From Hymenobacter puniceus (GTDB lineage Bacteria > Bacteroidota > Bacteroidia > Cytophagales > Hymenobacteraceae), in contig NZ_JACSCX010000008.1 of the NCBI RefSeq assembly GCF_014333525.1, positions 85,350 through 149,349 on the forward strand: a stretch of DNA of 64,000 nt, in the 5' to 3' direction. Shown here in pieces: positions 41,961 through 49,906 of this stretch (the first letter of the stretch is position 1; each line of letters opens with the position of its first letter). The notes under the pieces are model-generated. The model saw nothing but the letters and a program-made list of their open reading frames with translations, had not been told where the DNA came from and made no database searches. Made by a program: the position numbers and the translations under genes.

Positions 41961-42101
41961 GCGCTGTGGCGGCTACTTCCTTCCGGGTTTTCCCGGTTGG
42001 CGACGCTGTCAGGACTGCGTATGGCAAGGATGTACGCCCTTTGGGAGGCCGCGACGATCCGGCATCCGGACGCCACCAGCCCGTAGCAGGCGGCCGGTAC
42101 C

Positions 42102-43430
42102 TCAGAGAACGGCTACTGGGGGTGCGGCTTCGGTCAGCACAGGAAGCCGCACTGTCTCCATCCGTGGGGCAAACAGATGCATGGCCAGCCACGCCAGCAG
42201 GTAGGCCGAGCCGCAAATCAGGAAGATGAGGTTATAGCCGGTGTTGATGTTGCCAGCGGCCTTGGCGGTGTCGAGCAGGTAGCCTACCAGCAGCGGAAAC
42301 AGCATGCCACCTATCGATCCGGCCATGCTGCCCAGCCCAATCACCGAGCCCACCACGCGCTTCGGAAACATGTCGGAGGCCGTGGTGAAGATGTTGGCGC
42401 TCCAGGCCTGGTGCGCGGCGGCGGCCAGGCTAATCAAAGCCACGGCGGGCCAGATGCTGGTGGCGTAGCGGGCCGCCATGATGGGCACCACCAGCAGGGC
42501 AAACAGCAGCATGGCCGCTTTGCGGGCCCGGAAAACCGTCCAGCCCCGCTTGATGAGCCACGACGACAAGTAGCCGCCGCCAATGCTGCCCACCGTAGTC
42601 AGCGAGTACACCACGACCAACGGCAGACTGGGTTTCTTCAGGTCGAGACTGAACGCATGGGCGAAGTAGGAGGGGAGCCAGAACAGGAAAAACCACCAGA
42701 TGGGGTCGGTAAGCAGCTTGCCGAAGATGAAGGCCCAGGTCTGGCGAATGCGCAGTAGCTGCCCCCAACTGACAGCCGGCCCCGTGTCGCTCTCGGCTGA
42801 TTCCGGCATATTATCGGAGTGGATGTAGGCGTACTCAGCGGCTTGCAGCTTGGGCTGTCGGGCGGGCACTTCGTAAAACAGCCACCAGCACGCCAGCCAC
42901 ACAAACCCGATGGCGCCGGTAATCAGAAAGGCTTCTTCCCAGCCGTAGGCCCCCAGAATCCAGGGCACGAGCACGGGCGCCACCACGGCCCCAATGTTGG
43001 CGCCCGAATTGAAGATGCCCGTGGCCAGGGCGCGCTCCTTCTTGGGAAACCACTCCGCTACCGTCTTGATGGCGGCGGGGAAATTGCCCGATTCGCCCAG
43101 CCCCAGCGCCGCCCGCACCAGCCCGAACCCGAAGGTGGTGGTGGCAAAGGCGTGGGCAATGGCCGCGCCGCTCCAGGCAATTATGGAGTAGATATAGCCC
43201 CGCTTGGTGCCGATGCGGTCGATGATGGTGCCGAACAAGAGCAGCCCCACGGCATACGCCGCCTGAAAAGCTATTTGCAGGTAGCCATAGTCGGTTTCAC
43301 TCCACTGAAACTGGACCTCCAGCGTGGGCTTGAGCAAGCCAATTACCTGGCGGTCGAGGTAGTTGATACTAGTGGCGAAGAACAGCAGGGCCACCACCGT
43401 CCAGCGGTATTTTCCAACGGGCGCTTGCAT
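42102..43430 (-). CDS. exuT: Hexuronate MFS transporter, ExuT-like
   Basis: 442 residues and about 12 TM helices. Anion:cation symporter family of the MFS: 'FFATSINYLDRQVIGLLKPT', 'GLGESGNFPAAIKTVAEWFP', 'NIFTTASDMFPKRVVGSVIG'. It carries glucuronate or galacturonate across the inner membrane with protons. Start 43430 lies 4 bases after the eda stop; 43457 would overlap eda. Last gene of the uxaC-kdgK-eda-exuT operon. About 140 bp separate it from the converging regulator gene. Confidence 0.92.
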   Translation of the reverse strand: MQAPVGKYRWTVVALLFFATSINYLDRQVIGLLKPTLEVQFQWSETDYGYLQIAFQAAYAVGLLLFGTIIDRIGTKRGYIYSIIAWSGAAIAHAFATTTFGFGLVRAALGLGESGNFPAAIKTVAEWFPKKERALATGIFNSGANIGAVVAPVLVPWILGAYGWEEAFLITGAIGFVWLACWWLFYEVPARQPKLQAAEYAYIHSDNMPESAESDTGPAVSWGQLLRIRQTWAFIFGKLLTDPIWWFFLFWLPSYFAHAFSLDLKKPSLPLVVVYSLTTVGSIGGGYLSSWLIKRGWTVFRARKAAMLLFALLVVPIMAARYATSIWPAVALISLAAAAHQAWSANIFTTASDMFPKRVVGSVIGLGSMAGSIGGMLFPLLVGYLLDTAKAAGNINTGYNLIFLICGSAYLLAWLAMHLFAPRMETVRLPVLTEAAPPVAVL

Positions 43431-43434
43431 GGCG

Positions 43435-44109
43435 TTACGGCTTATGGGTTTGGGCAAACGCCAGCAGCTCAGCTACCAGTGCTGCCAGGGTTTCAAAGTC
43501 GGCAGTGTGTTTGAAAAGCTGCGAACCTATGCCCAAGCAGTCGGCGCCAGCGCCAAGCCACGCAGCCAGGCTTTCGGCAGTAGGTTCAACGCCCCCAGTC
43601 ACCATGATTTTCACCTTCGGCATGGGTCCCCGTAATGCCTGGACGTAGTCAGGCACCACAGCGCTGCCAGGAAATAGCTTTACCAGCTGCGCGCCCAACT
43701 CAGTGGCGCGGTAAATTTCGTTGGGCGTCAGCGCGCCCGGCACCCACAGCACATCGTGGCGCTGGCAGACGGCGGCCACGGCAGCCGTAGTCACGGGCTG
43801 TACCACGAAGGCAGCTCCAGCAGCCACAAATGATTCCGCTTCGGCGGCCGTATAAACAGTGCCGATGCCCAGTTGCAACCCTGGGCAGTGCTGCTGCCCA
43901 AAACTGTGCAACTCGCTAAACACCGCCAGAGCATTTTCCCCACGATTGGTGAACTCGAACGCCCGAATTCCCCCGGTGTAGCAGGCACCGAGCATATGTC
44001 GGGCATAAGCGGCATCGGCGTGGCTGAATACCGGCACGAGCGGAGCGGCCAGCATCCCGGCCAGGGTGCCGGCTGCTTGGGGAGTAGTTGTTTGCGGAGC
44101 GGCTGACAT
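43435..44109 (-). CDS. eda: 2-keto-3-deoxy-6-phosphogluconate aldolase
   Basis: 224 residues. It splits KDPG to pyruvate and glyceraldehyde-3-phosphate. Class I aldolase: Schiff-base Lys144 in 'QLVKLFPGS', catalytic Glu52 in 'AFEFTNRG', and 'IMVTGGVEPT'. It acts after KdgK in the glucuronate route and lies between kdgK and exuT (4 bp to exuT). Confidence 0.93.
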   Translation of the reverse strand: MSAAPQTTTPQAAGTLAGMLAAPLVPVFSHADAAYARHMLGACYTGGIRAFEFTNRGENALAVFSELHSFGQQHCPGLQLGIGTVYTAAEAESFVAAGAAFVVQPVTTAAVAAVCQRHDVLWVPGALTPNEIYRATELGAQLVKLFPGSAVVPDYVQALRGPMPKVKIMVTGGVEPTAESLAAWLGAGADCLGIGSQLFKHTADFETLAALVAELLAFAQTHKP

Positions 44110-44140
44110 GGGGTGGGAGAGGATGAAAAAAATGTGTGAA

Positions 44141-45184
44141 TCAGCGCACCAACCGGCCCAATGAGCGGCCAGCCATCACCTGTTCGACTTCGGCCACTGT
44201 CACGAGGTTGACGTCCCCGTGAATAGTGTGCTTGAGCGCCGAAGCTGCCGTGGCAAAGGCCAGGGCTTCCGGGGCGGTGGCATAGTGCTGCCGGCCGTAG
44301 ATGAAGCCGGCCAGAAAAGCGTCGCCGCCGCCGATGCGGTCCACCACGGGTGTCAGGTCGTAGGCAGCCGTTTGCTGGTAGCCCAGCTCGGCATCCATCA
44401 GCTGGCCGCTGATCCGCTCGTGCGAGGCGCTTTGCGTGTCGCGTATAGTAGCCAGCACCTGTTGGATTTGCGGAAACCGCCGCATGAGATGCTCAGCCAT
44501 ATCGGCATAAGAGTTACCGGCGTTCTTTTGAGCCCTGATGCCGAACAAGTCGGCCGCATCCTGCTCGGAGCACACTACCACGTCGCAGCAGCTCACCAAG
44601 TCTGTCATCACGGCCTGCGCGGTCTGGCCGTACTGCCACAGGTTGCGGCGGTAATTCACATCCGCCGACACGGTGATGCCCAGTCGGCGTGCGGTGGCAA
44701 TGGCCTGGCGGGTGGCCTCGGCCGCACCGGCCGAAATAGCGGCCGTGATGCCCGTCCAGTGCAGCCAGCCAGCATCCTTCAGAATCTCATCCCAGGCAAA
44801 CCACTCGGGCTCCAACTCGGCAAAAGCCGAATGAGCGCGGTCGTAGACCACCTTACTGGCCCGCAGCGAAGCACCGGTTTCCAGAAAGTACAGGCCCAGG
44901 CGCTGGCCCCGAAAAACGGTTGGCGTCAAGTCTACGCCGTAGCGCCGAAAGTGGGCTGCCGCGGCTTGGCCCAGCTCGTTATCCGGAAAGCAGGTGACGT
45001 GGGTTGCCGGCACGCCCAGGCCGGCCAGAGCCGCCGCCACGTTAGCCTCGCCCCCGCCGTAGGTGAGGTCGAGGGAGCTGGCTTGCCCCAACCGATAGTG
45101 TTGTGGCGGAGCTAGCCGCATCATGATTTCGCCGAACGTAACCACCCGGCGGGCGTGGTCAGCCGGTGCCAGCACGCTATGCAT
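44141..45184 (-). CDS. kdgK: 2-keto-3-deoxygluconate kinase (PfkB family)
   Basis: 347 residues. It phosphorylates KDG to KDPG with ATP. PfkB-type sugar kinase: 'VVTFGEIMMRLAPP' start, 'TYGGGEANVAAALAGLG', and the catalytic 'DRIGGGDAFLAGFIYG'. ATG 45184 overlaps the uxaC stop by 8 bases. It lies between uxaC and eda in the operon. Confidence 0.92.
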   Translation of the reverse strand: MHSVLAPADHARRVVTFGEIMMRLAPPQHYRLGQASSLDLTYGGGEANVAAALAGLGVPATHVTCFPDNELGQAAAAHFRRYGVDLTPTVFRGQRLGLYFLETGASLRASKVVYDRAHSAFAELEPEWFAWDEILKDAGWLHWTGITAAISAGAAEATRQAIATARRLGITVSADVNYRRNLWQYGQTAQAVMTDLVSCCDVVVCSEQDAADLFGIRAQKNAGNSYADMAEHLMRRFPQIQQVLATIRDTQSASHERISGQLMDAELGYQQTAAYDLTPVVDRIGGGDAFLAGFIYGRQHYATAPEALAFATAASALKHTIHGDVNLVTVAEVEQVMAGRSLGRLVR

Positions 45185-46625
45185 AAACCAAGCGTGCTTG
45201 GGCCGTGGTGGGTGGCACGGCGGCAAAGCCGAAATAGGCCTTGGCATTATGGTAGCAGATATTCTGAATAATGGCCCCGAGGTCGGGTAGGTCGTCGGGT
45301 AGTTCCCCGTTTTCCACGTCGGTGCCGAACAGATTGCAGAGAATGCGCCGGAAGTACTCGTGGCGCGGAAACGAGAGGAAGCTACGCGAGTCGGTGAGCA
45401 TGCCCACGAATCGACTCAGCAAGCCCAGGTTCGACAGAGTATTCAGCTGCTTTTCAATGCCGTCCTTCTGGTCCAGAAACCACCAGCTCGCGCCCCACTG
45501 CACCTTGCCCGCCACCGAGCCGTCCTGAAAATTGCCAATCATGGCGGCCAGCAGTTCGTTGTCGGCCGGGTTGAGGTTGTAGAGAATGGTTTTGGCGAGT
45601 TGGTTCTGCCCGTCGAGGCGGTCGAGAAAAGTGGCCAAGCGGCGGCCTTGCTGAAAGTCGCCGATGGAGTCGGCGCCCGCGTCTGGCCCCCATTGGCGCA
45701 GCAGGCGCGTGCTCGTGTTGCGCAGGGCCCCCAGATGAAACTGCTGAGTCCAGCCGCGGGTGTGATTGAGACGGGCCAAATGCAGCAGCAGGCACGCTTT
45801 GAAGGCCTCGGCCTCAGTTTGGTTCAGGCCCCGACCGGCGCGCACCTTCAAAAAGGCGGCCTCTACTTGGGCCGCCGTGAAATCGGCCGTGTACAGTCGC
45901 TCCAGCCCGTGATCCGAAAGACGGCAACCGTGGTCATGAAAGGTGGCATGGCGCCGCTCCAGAGCTAGGAGTAAATCGGCGTACGTCCGGATGACGACGT
46001 TCGCCGCGGCGCCTAGCCGGTCCAGATACGCCGAGTAGGCAATGGCATCCTCCACGGCCAGCGCCTTGTCAGGGCGAAAGGTGGGCAGCACCTGTACCCC
46101 CCCTGGCGTGGCCGCGCAGGCCGCGTGGTGCGTCAAGTCGTCGGCGGGGTCATCGGTCGTACACACGGTTTCCACTTTCATATGCTGCAGCAGGCCACGC
46201 GCCGAAAACGCCGGAGTGCGCAGCTGCTCGTTGCAGCGTTCCCAGATGCGGCGAGCGCTGCCAGGATGCAGTAGCTCCGTGATACCAAAGTAGCGCTGCA
46301 ACTCCAGGTGCGTCCAGTGGTAGAGCGGGTTGCGCACGGTGTGGGGCACGGTTTCAGCCCACTTCTCAAACTTCTCCCAGTCCGAGGCATCACCGGTAAT
46401 AAACCGCTCTTTCACGCCGTTGGTGCGCATGGCCCGCCACTTGTAGTGGTCACCAGCGAGCCACACCTGCGTCAGGTTCTCAAACTGACAGTTTTTGGCA
46501 ATCTGGTCAGGCGGCAGGTGGTTGTGGTAGTCAATAATGGGCAAGGCCTGCGCGTAGTCGTAGTAGAGCGCCTGCGCGGTAGCCGTGCGCAGCAAGAAGT
46601 TCTCGTCGAGGAAGGATTTGCTCAT
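45177..46625 (-). CDS. uxaC: Glucuronate isomerase UxaC
   Basis: 482 residues, near the family's 470. It interconverts D-glucuronate/D-fructuronate (and galacturonate/tagaturonate). Amidohydrolase-like: 'PIIDYHNHLPPDQIAKN', 'WLAGDHYKWRAMRTNG', 'TDDPADDLTHH', 'LGLLSRFVGMLTDSRSF', 'SFPRHEYFRRILCNLFG'. First gene of the operon, with an operator 150 bp upstream (46775). The 46626-47131 gap holds this operator and the terminator at 47073; nothing else seen. Confidence 0.96.
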   Translation of the reverse strand: MSKSFLDENFLLRTATAQALYYDYAQALPIIDYHNHLPPDQIAKNCQFENLTQVWLAGDHYKWRAMRTNGVKERFITGDASDWEKFEKWAETVPHTVRNPLYHWTHLELQRYFGITELLHPGSARRIWERCNEQLRTPAFSARGLLQHMKVETVCTTDDPADDLTHHAACAATPGGVQVLPTFRPDKALAVEDAIAYSAYLDRLGAAANVVIRTYADLLLALERRHATFHDHGCRLSDHGLERLYTADFTAAQVEAAFLKVRAGRGLNQTEAEAFKACLLLHLARLNHTRGWTQQFHLGALRNTSTRLLRQWGPDAGADSIGDFQQGRRLATFLDRLDGQNQLAKTILYNLNPADNELLAAMIGNFQDGSVAGKVQWGASWWFLDQKDGIEKQLNTLSNLGLLSRFVGMLTDSRSFLSFPRHEYFRRILCNLFGTDVENGELPDDLPDLGAIIQNICYHNAKAYFGFAAVPPTTAQARLVYA

Positions 46626-46774
46626 GGCGCCTCACGCGTAAAGTAGCCTGTTAATGCTGGCAAGGGTGTTATTTGCACCAGCTTCTGAGCCGCGTCGGCC
46701 CGTATCTAAACACAAACCTGCCGGTAAAGGTGAGCAAAGCCCCTCGTAGTACCCGGAAAACCGGCCGATATATC

Positions 46775-46790
46775 TACGGAAACGTTTGCG
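46775..46790. promoter_or_regulatory. LacI-family operator 3
   Basis: TACGGAAACGTTTGCG, a full match to the consensus, 150 bp ahead of the uxaC start. It places the uronate catabolic operon under the same control as susC. Confidence 0.8.
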
Positions 46791-47072
46791 ACGCAAAGCG
46801 GGGGGCTCGGGTAGGTTGGCGGGCGGGGGGGCGCCAGATGCTATACCGCGCATCAAGCGCCTGCTCCGCCGTGAAACCGGGTGTTCAACGTCCGCCGCGT
46901 GACACCCTGTGGGGTCCAGAGAGTTAGCCAGAATGCTTTCTCGACCATCCCGACAGCCGCACTCGCCATCCTAAGGGGCTTGCCAGCTATTGAACAGCGT
47001 AAATTTTAGTGCATTAATAAATTAAGCAATAATCCTTTCAGCCCGATTGAGAAACCGCTCCAAACAGCATGA

Positions 47073-47117
47073 ATGCCAAACGTCGTACTGATTATGACCC
47101 AGCACGACGTTTGGCAT
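47073..47117 (-). terminator. Hairpin terminator of the second T9SS glycosidase gene
   Basis: Perfect 14-bp arms (ATGCCAAACGTCGT 47073-47086 and its complement 47104-47117) with a 17-base loop, 15 bases after the gene's stop. No long U-tract follows. Confidence 0.6.
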
Positions 47118-47131
47118 GTTCTGGCTCGTTT

Positions 47132-49333
47132 TCACTCTCTAACCACTTTCTGACGAAAGGTGCCTCCAGGCGTGGTCAGGGTCAGAAAATACAGGCCGCT
47201 GGGCAGGGCCTGCAGGTTTAGTTCACCGGTGCCATCCAGCGGTTGCGTCAGGCACAGGCGGCCAGTGGCGTCGCGCAGCGTGGCGTGGCTACCCACGGTG
47301 GCGCCGGTGATAGTCAGGCGGGAAGCCGTAGGGTTCGGGTAGGCCCGCAGTTCGGTGGCTTGCCCTGCGGTAGTGGCCAGGGCCGGGCTGCTACCGCGGG
47401 CCTGCAACGCCTCGTTGGCCGCGTCGGCCGCATCGAAGCGCCATTGCTGCGAGGTGAGGGTGGTGTTGTGCATGCTCTGCACCAAGGGGGCATTGTTGAG
47501 CGTGGAGCCGTTTTGGGTGCGCAGGTACTTCTGGCTGCGCCGGTTTTGCAGCCGGTATATGCCGCCGCTGCCGGTATACTGCACCTCCCACATCAGGTAG
47601 TCGTACTGGATGTTGTTCTCGTTCAGCAGCTCCTGGCTGATAAGCTGGTTTTCCTGCACCCGTTCGGAGTCGGTGGCACCCTTGGGCCGCAGGGCTTTGT
47701 TGGTGCTTTGGTTTACAATGAAGTAGTAGCCAGGGGCGGCGGGCTTGAACAGCCAGCGCGCTGAGCTCAGGGCCGACACGTCGCCCGCGTACTGCACCAC
47801 ATCAGCCGTAGCCGAGCCGTCCAGGGGGCGGGCGTAGGCCAGCGAGTTCACGTTCACAAAGTTGAAGGCCTGCTGCTGGCGCGGGGCCGCGTCGCCTACG
47901 GCGTAGTGCAGCACGGACAGCACGTTGCCGTCGGGGTCGAGCTTGTAGAGGTGGGTGGTGCGCGGCCCGAGCGAGCCGATGAGCTGGCGCGTGAGCGGAG
48001 TGTAGCCCTGCAGCCTGATTTTCACGGCTTCGGGGCCCGCGGCGTACGTGTCGTTCAGCGAAGTGCGGTAGGAGTAGGTACTGCCGGCCGTCGTGTTCAT
48101 CAGCATTACCGTGTAGCCCCCGGGCCCGCGCATGCCCACGAACACCACGTTGTCGGCCTGCGCGTTCTGGGCGCCGTTCATCAGGTTGGCCTGGCGGTTG
48201 TTGCTGAGCATGGCCAGGTGCCACATGGTGGAGCGCCGGCTCGGGCTGGTCGTGTTAGTGTTGTAGAGCGAGTAGTCGAACTTGGTTTCGTCGGCGTTGC
48301 TCTCGTAAATGCTCCAGGGCGTGAAGCACAGGCCGCCCTGCTGCATCACCTGCTTGGCCATGAGGGCAATGAACTGCCCGGCCTTGAATTGCCAGGCCTT
48401 CATGCCAGTGGGGTCACTCATCTGGTTGAAGGCGTTCACCTCGGTCACGGCAACGGTGATGTCGGCCGCCGCACCGGCGGCCCGGCGAGTGGCGTTCACG
48501 CGGTCAAGCAGTCCGCGCAGGGTCTGGAAGCGCGCCGCCATCGTCGACTCCGGCCGGTCGGCGTAGAAATGCAGGGCAAAGTGGTCGAGCAGGGGGCGCT
48601 TCTGACCGGCAGCGTTGGTGTGGTAGTCTACGCCCACATCCTCCAGAAACTTGTAGTAGTAGCTCGGAATGCCGGCCGCGTTGCCGGGGTTCACCACGTC
48701 GTAGAACAGGCGGAAGTCGGGGCCCACGAGCTTGCTATTAGGCAGGTCGTTTTTCAGGCGGATGGCCAGGGCCTTGTACTGCGTCACCCAGATGTCGTAG
48801 TTGTAGTCGAACTGCGGCTCAATGTAGCCACCCGACGACCAGCTCGCCGGCTCGTTGATGGGGTCGGGGGTGCCGTTAGCGGGCTTGTCGTCGGCCGGAT
48901 CGGGCTCGTTGCCAATGCTCCAGTACACGATGTTGTAGGCCCGCAGGTCGGCCACGAAGGCCGAGAGCTGGTCTTTGGATAGTTTGATGGGAATCTGCAC
49001 AATGGGCTCGGCCCCCAGCCCGCGGGCGTAATTGATGGCCGCCACGTAGCTCGATGCGTTTTTGTAGTAGGGTTCCGTGTTGAAGGCGTTGCCGCCAATG
49101 CGCATAAATTTCAGGTCAGCCTTGGCCAGGTCATTGGTGAGCCCGGATGAGGGGTTGGCCAGCCAGTAGTTGATGCCGAAAAACTGCGGCGAAATGGCCT
49201 GCGCTTCGGCCCCGAAATGAAGCAGAAGAAACGGCAGCAGCATAAGCAGAATCCGGCGGTAGGTGGCGGGCCGGTGGCCGGCCGGCACAACATCCGCGGC
49301 GGGTACGCGGGGCACGGTAATGGTTGCACGCAT
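47132..49333 (-). CDS. Secreted glycoside hydrolase with ricin-like and T9SS domains
   Basis: 733 residues. A signal anchor (~27-46, 'RILLMLLPFLLLHFGAEAQA') leads to a clan GH-A-like domain related to the first ~450 residues of the protein at 20689-25605: both begin 'AISP...' and share 'RIGGN'. Probable acid/base Glu143 (SIGNEPDP) and nucleophile Glu298 (VTEVN). A ricin-type beta-trefoil (~560-650) and a T9SS type A sorting domain ('YPNPTASRLTITG' to 'RQKVVRE') follow. ATG 49333 is chosen as the start giving a normal signal peptide. Two operators lie in the divergent region with the GH3 at 49907. Confidence 0.83.
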   Translation of the reverse strand: MRATITVPRVPAADVVPAGHRPATYRRILLMLLPFLLLHFGAEAQAISPQFFGINYWLANPSSGLTNDLAKADLKFMRIGGNAFNTEPYYKNASSYVAAINYARGLGAEPIVQIPIKLSKDQLSAFVADLRAYNIVYWSIGNEPDPADDKPANGTPDPINEPASWSSGGYIEPQFDYNYDIWVTQYKALAIRLKNDLPNSKLVGPDFRLFYDVVNPGNAAGIPSYYYKFLEDVGVDYHTNAAGQKRPLLDHFALHFYADRPESTMAARFQTLRGLLDRVNATRRAAGAAADITVAVTEVNAFNQMSDPTGMKAWQFKAGQFIALMAKQVMQQGGLCFTPWSIYESNADETKFDYSLYNTNTTSPSRRSTMWHLAMLSNNRQANLMNGAQNAQADNVVFVGMRGPGGYTVMLMNTTAGSTYSYRTSLNDTYAAGPEAVKIRLQGYTPLTRQLIGSLGPRTTHLYKLDPDGNVLSVLHYAVGDAAPRQQQAFNFVNVNSLAYARPLDGSATADVVQYAGDVSALSSARWLFKPAAPGYYFIVNQSTNKALRPKGATDSERVQENQLISQELLNENNIQYDYLMWEVQYTGSGGIYRLQNRRSQKYLRTQNGSTLNNAPLVQSMHNTTLTSQQWRFDAADAANEALQARGSSPALATTAGQATELRAYPNPTASRLTITGATVGSHATLRDATGRLCLTQPLDGTGELNLQALPSGLYFLTLTTPGGTFRQKVVRE

Positions 49334-49577
49334 GAGCAAGGGGGTTAGGTGGGACGAAAGCCGTGAGAAGGAAAAGCCCGGTTGCCCACCTGCCGGATGC
49401 AGGGGCATCGGGAAGTGGCGGCCGCGTATGGAGGGAGTAAGGCGTGCCCCGGTCCCGGCGTCAGGGCTAGGCAGGGGGGCAAATAGCGTTGCCGTCAACC
49501 GCTTACTATCCAGGTAATTGATGTCTTAAATAACGGGGCGTATTCGCGTAATACAGTCACTTTGGTCCCGGTTTAGT

Positions 49578-49593
49578 TACGTAAACGTTTGCA
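49578..49593. promoter_or_regulatory. LacI-family operator 4
   Basis: TACGTAAACGTTTGCA, one mismatch to the consensus, in the 573-bp divergent region 49334-49906, 245 bp ahead of the secreted glycosidase gene. No other gene is seen in this gap. Confidence 0.78.
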
Positions 49594-49791
49594 GGCGGTA
49601 CCCTTGCGCAGCGCTGCCGGATGGGGCAATGCGAAAGGCTTGCCCGCCCGCCGCGGCAACCGCCGGGACACTTACTAGCCATGTAGTCAAAACAGACTCT
49701 GCGCGTCTTTTTACTGATCGGGGCGGATAAAGCGGCAATGGGCGCCGCCGCGCCGGGCGCGGCGCTCTCGTCCCCGGGGAAGGGCTTTTTC

Positions 49792-49807
49792 AGCGTAAAC
49801 GTTTGCG
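49792..49807. promoter_or_regulatory. LacI-family operator 5
   Basis: AGCGTAAACGTTTGCG, with the perfect core GTAAACGTTTGC shared with operator 4. It lies 100 bp ahead of the GH3 gene at 49907, so each divergent gene has its own operator, 214 bp apart. Confidence 0.78.
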
Positions 49808-49906
49808 TGAAAAAAGGCACCGGGAACTCAACCAGCGCTTTCCCGCACCAGTGGCTTTCGTGTACTTGCAGGCCTGCTTCTCCTCGCCAACCACCTGCTT
49901 GCTGCC

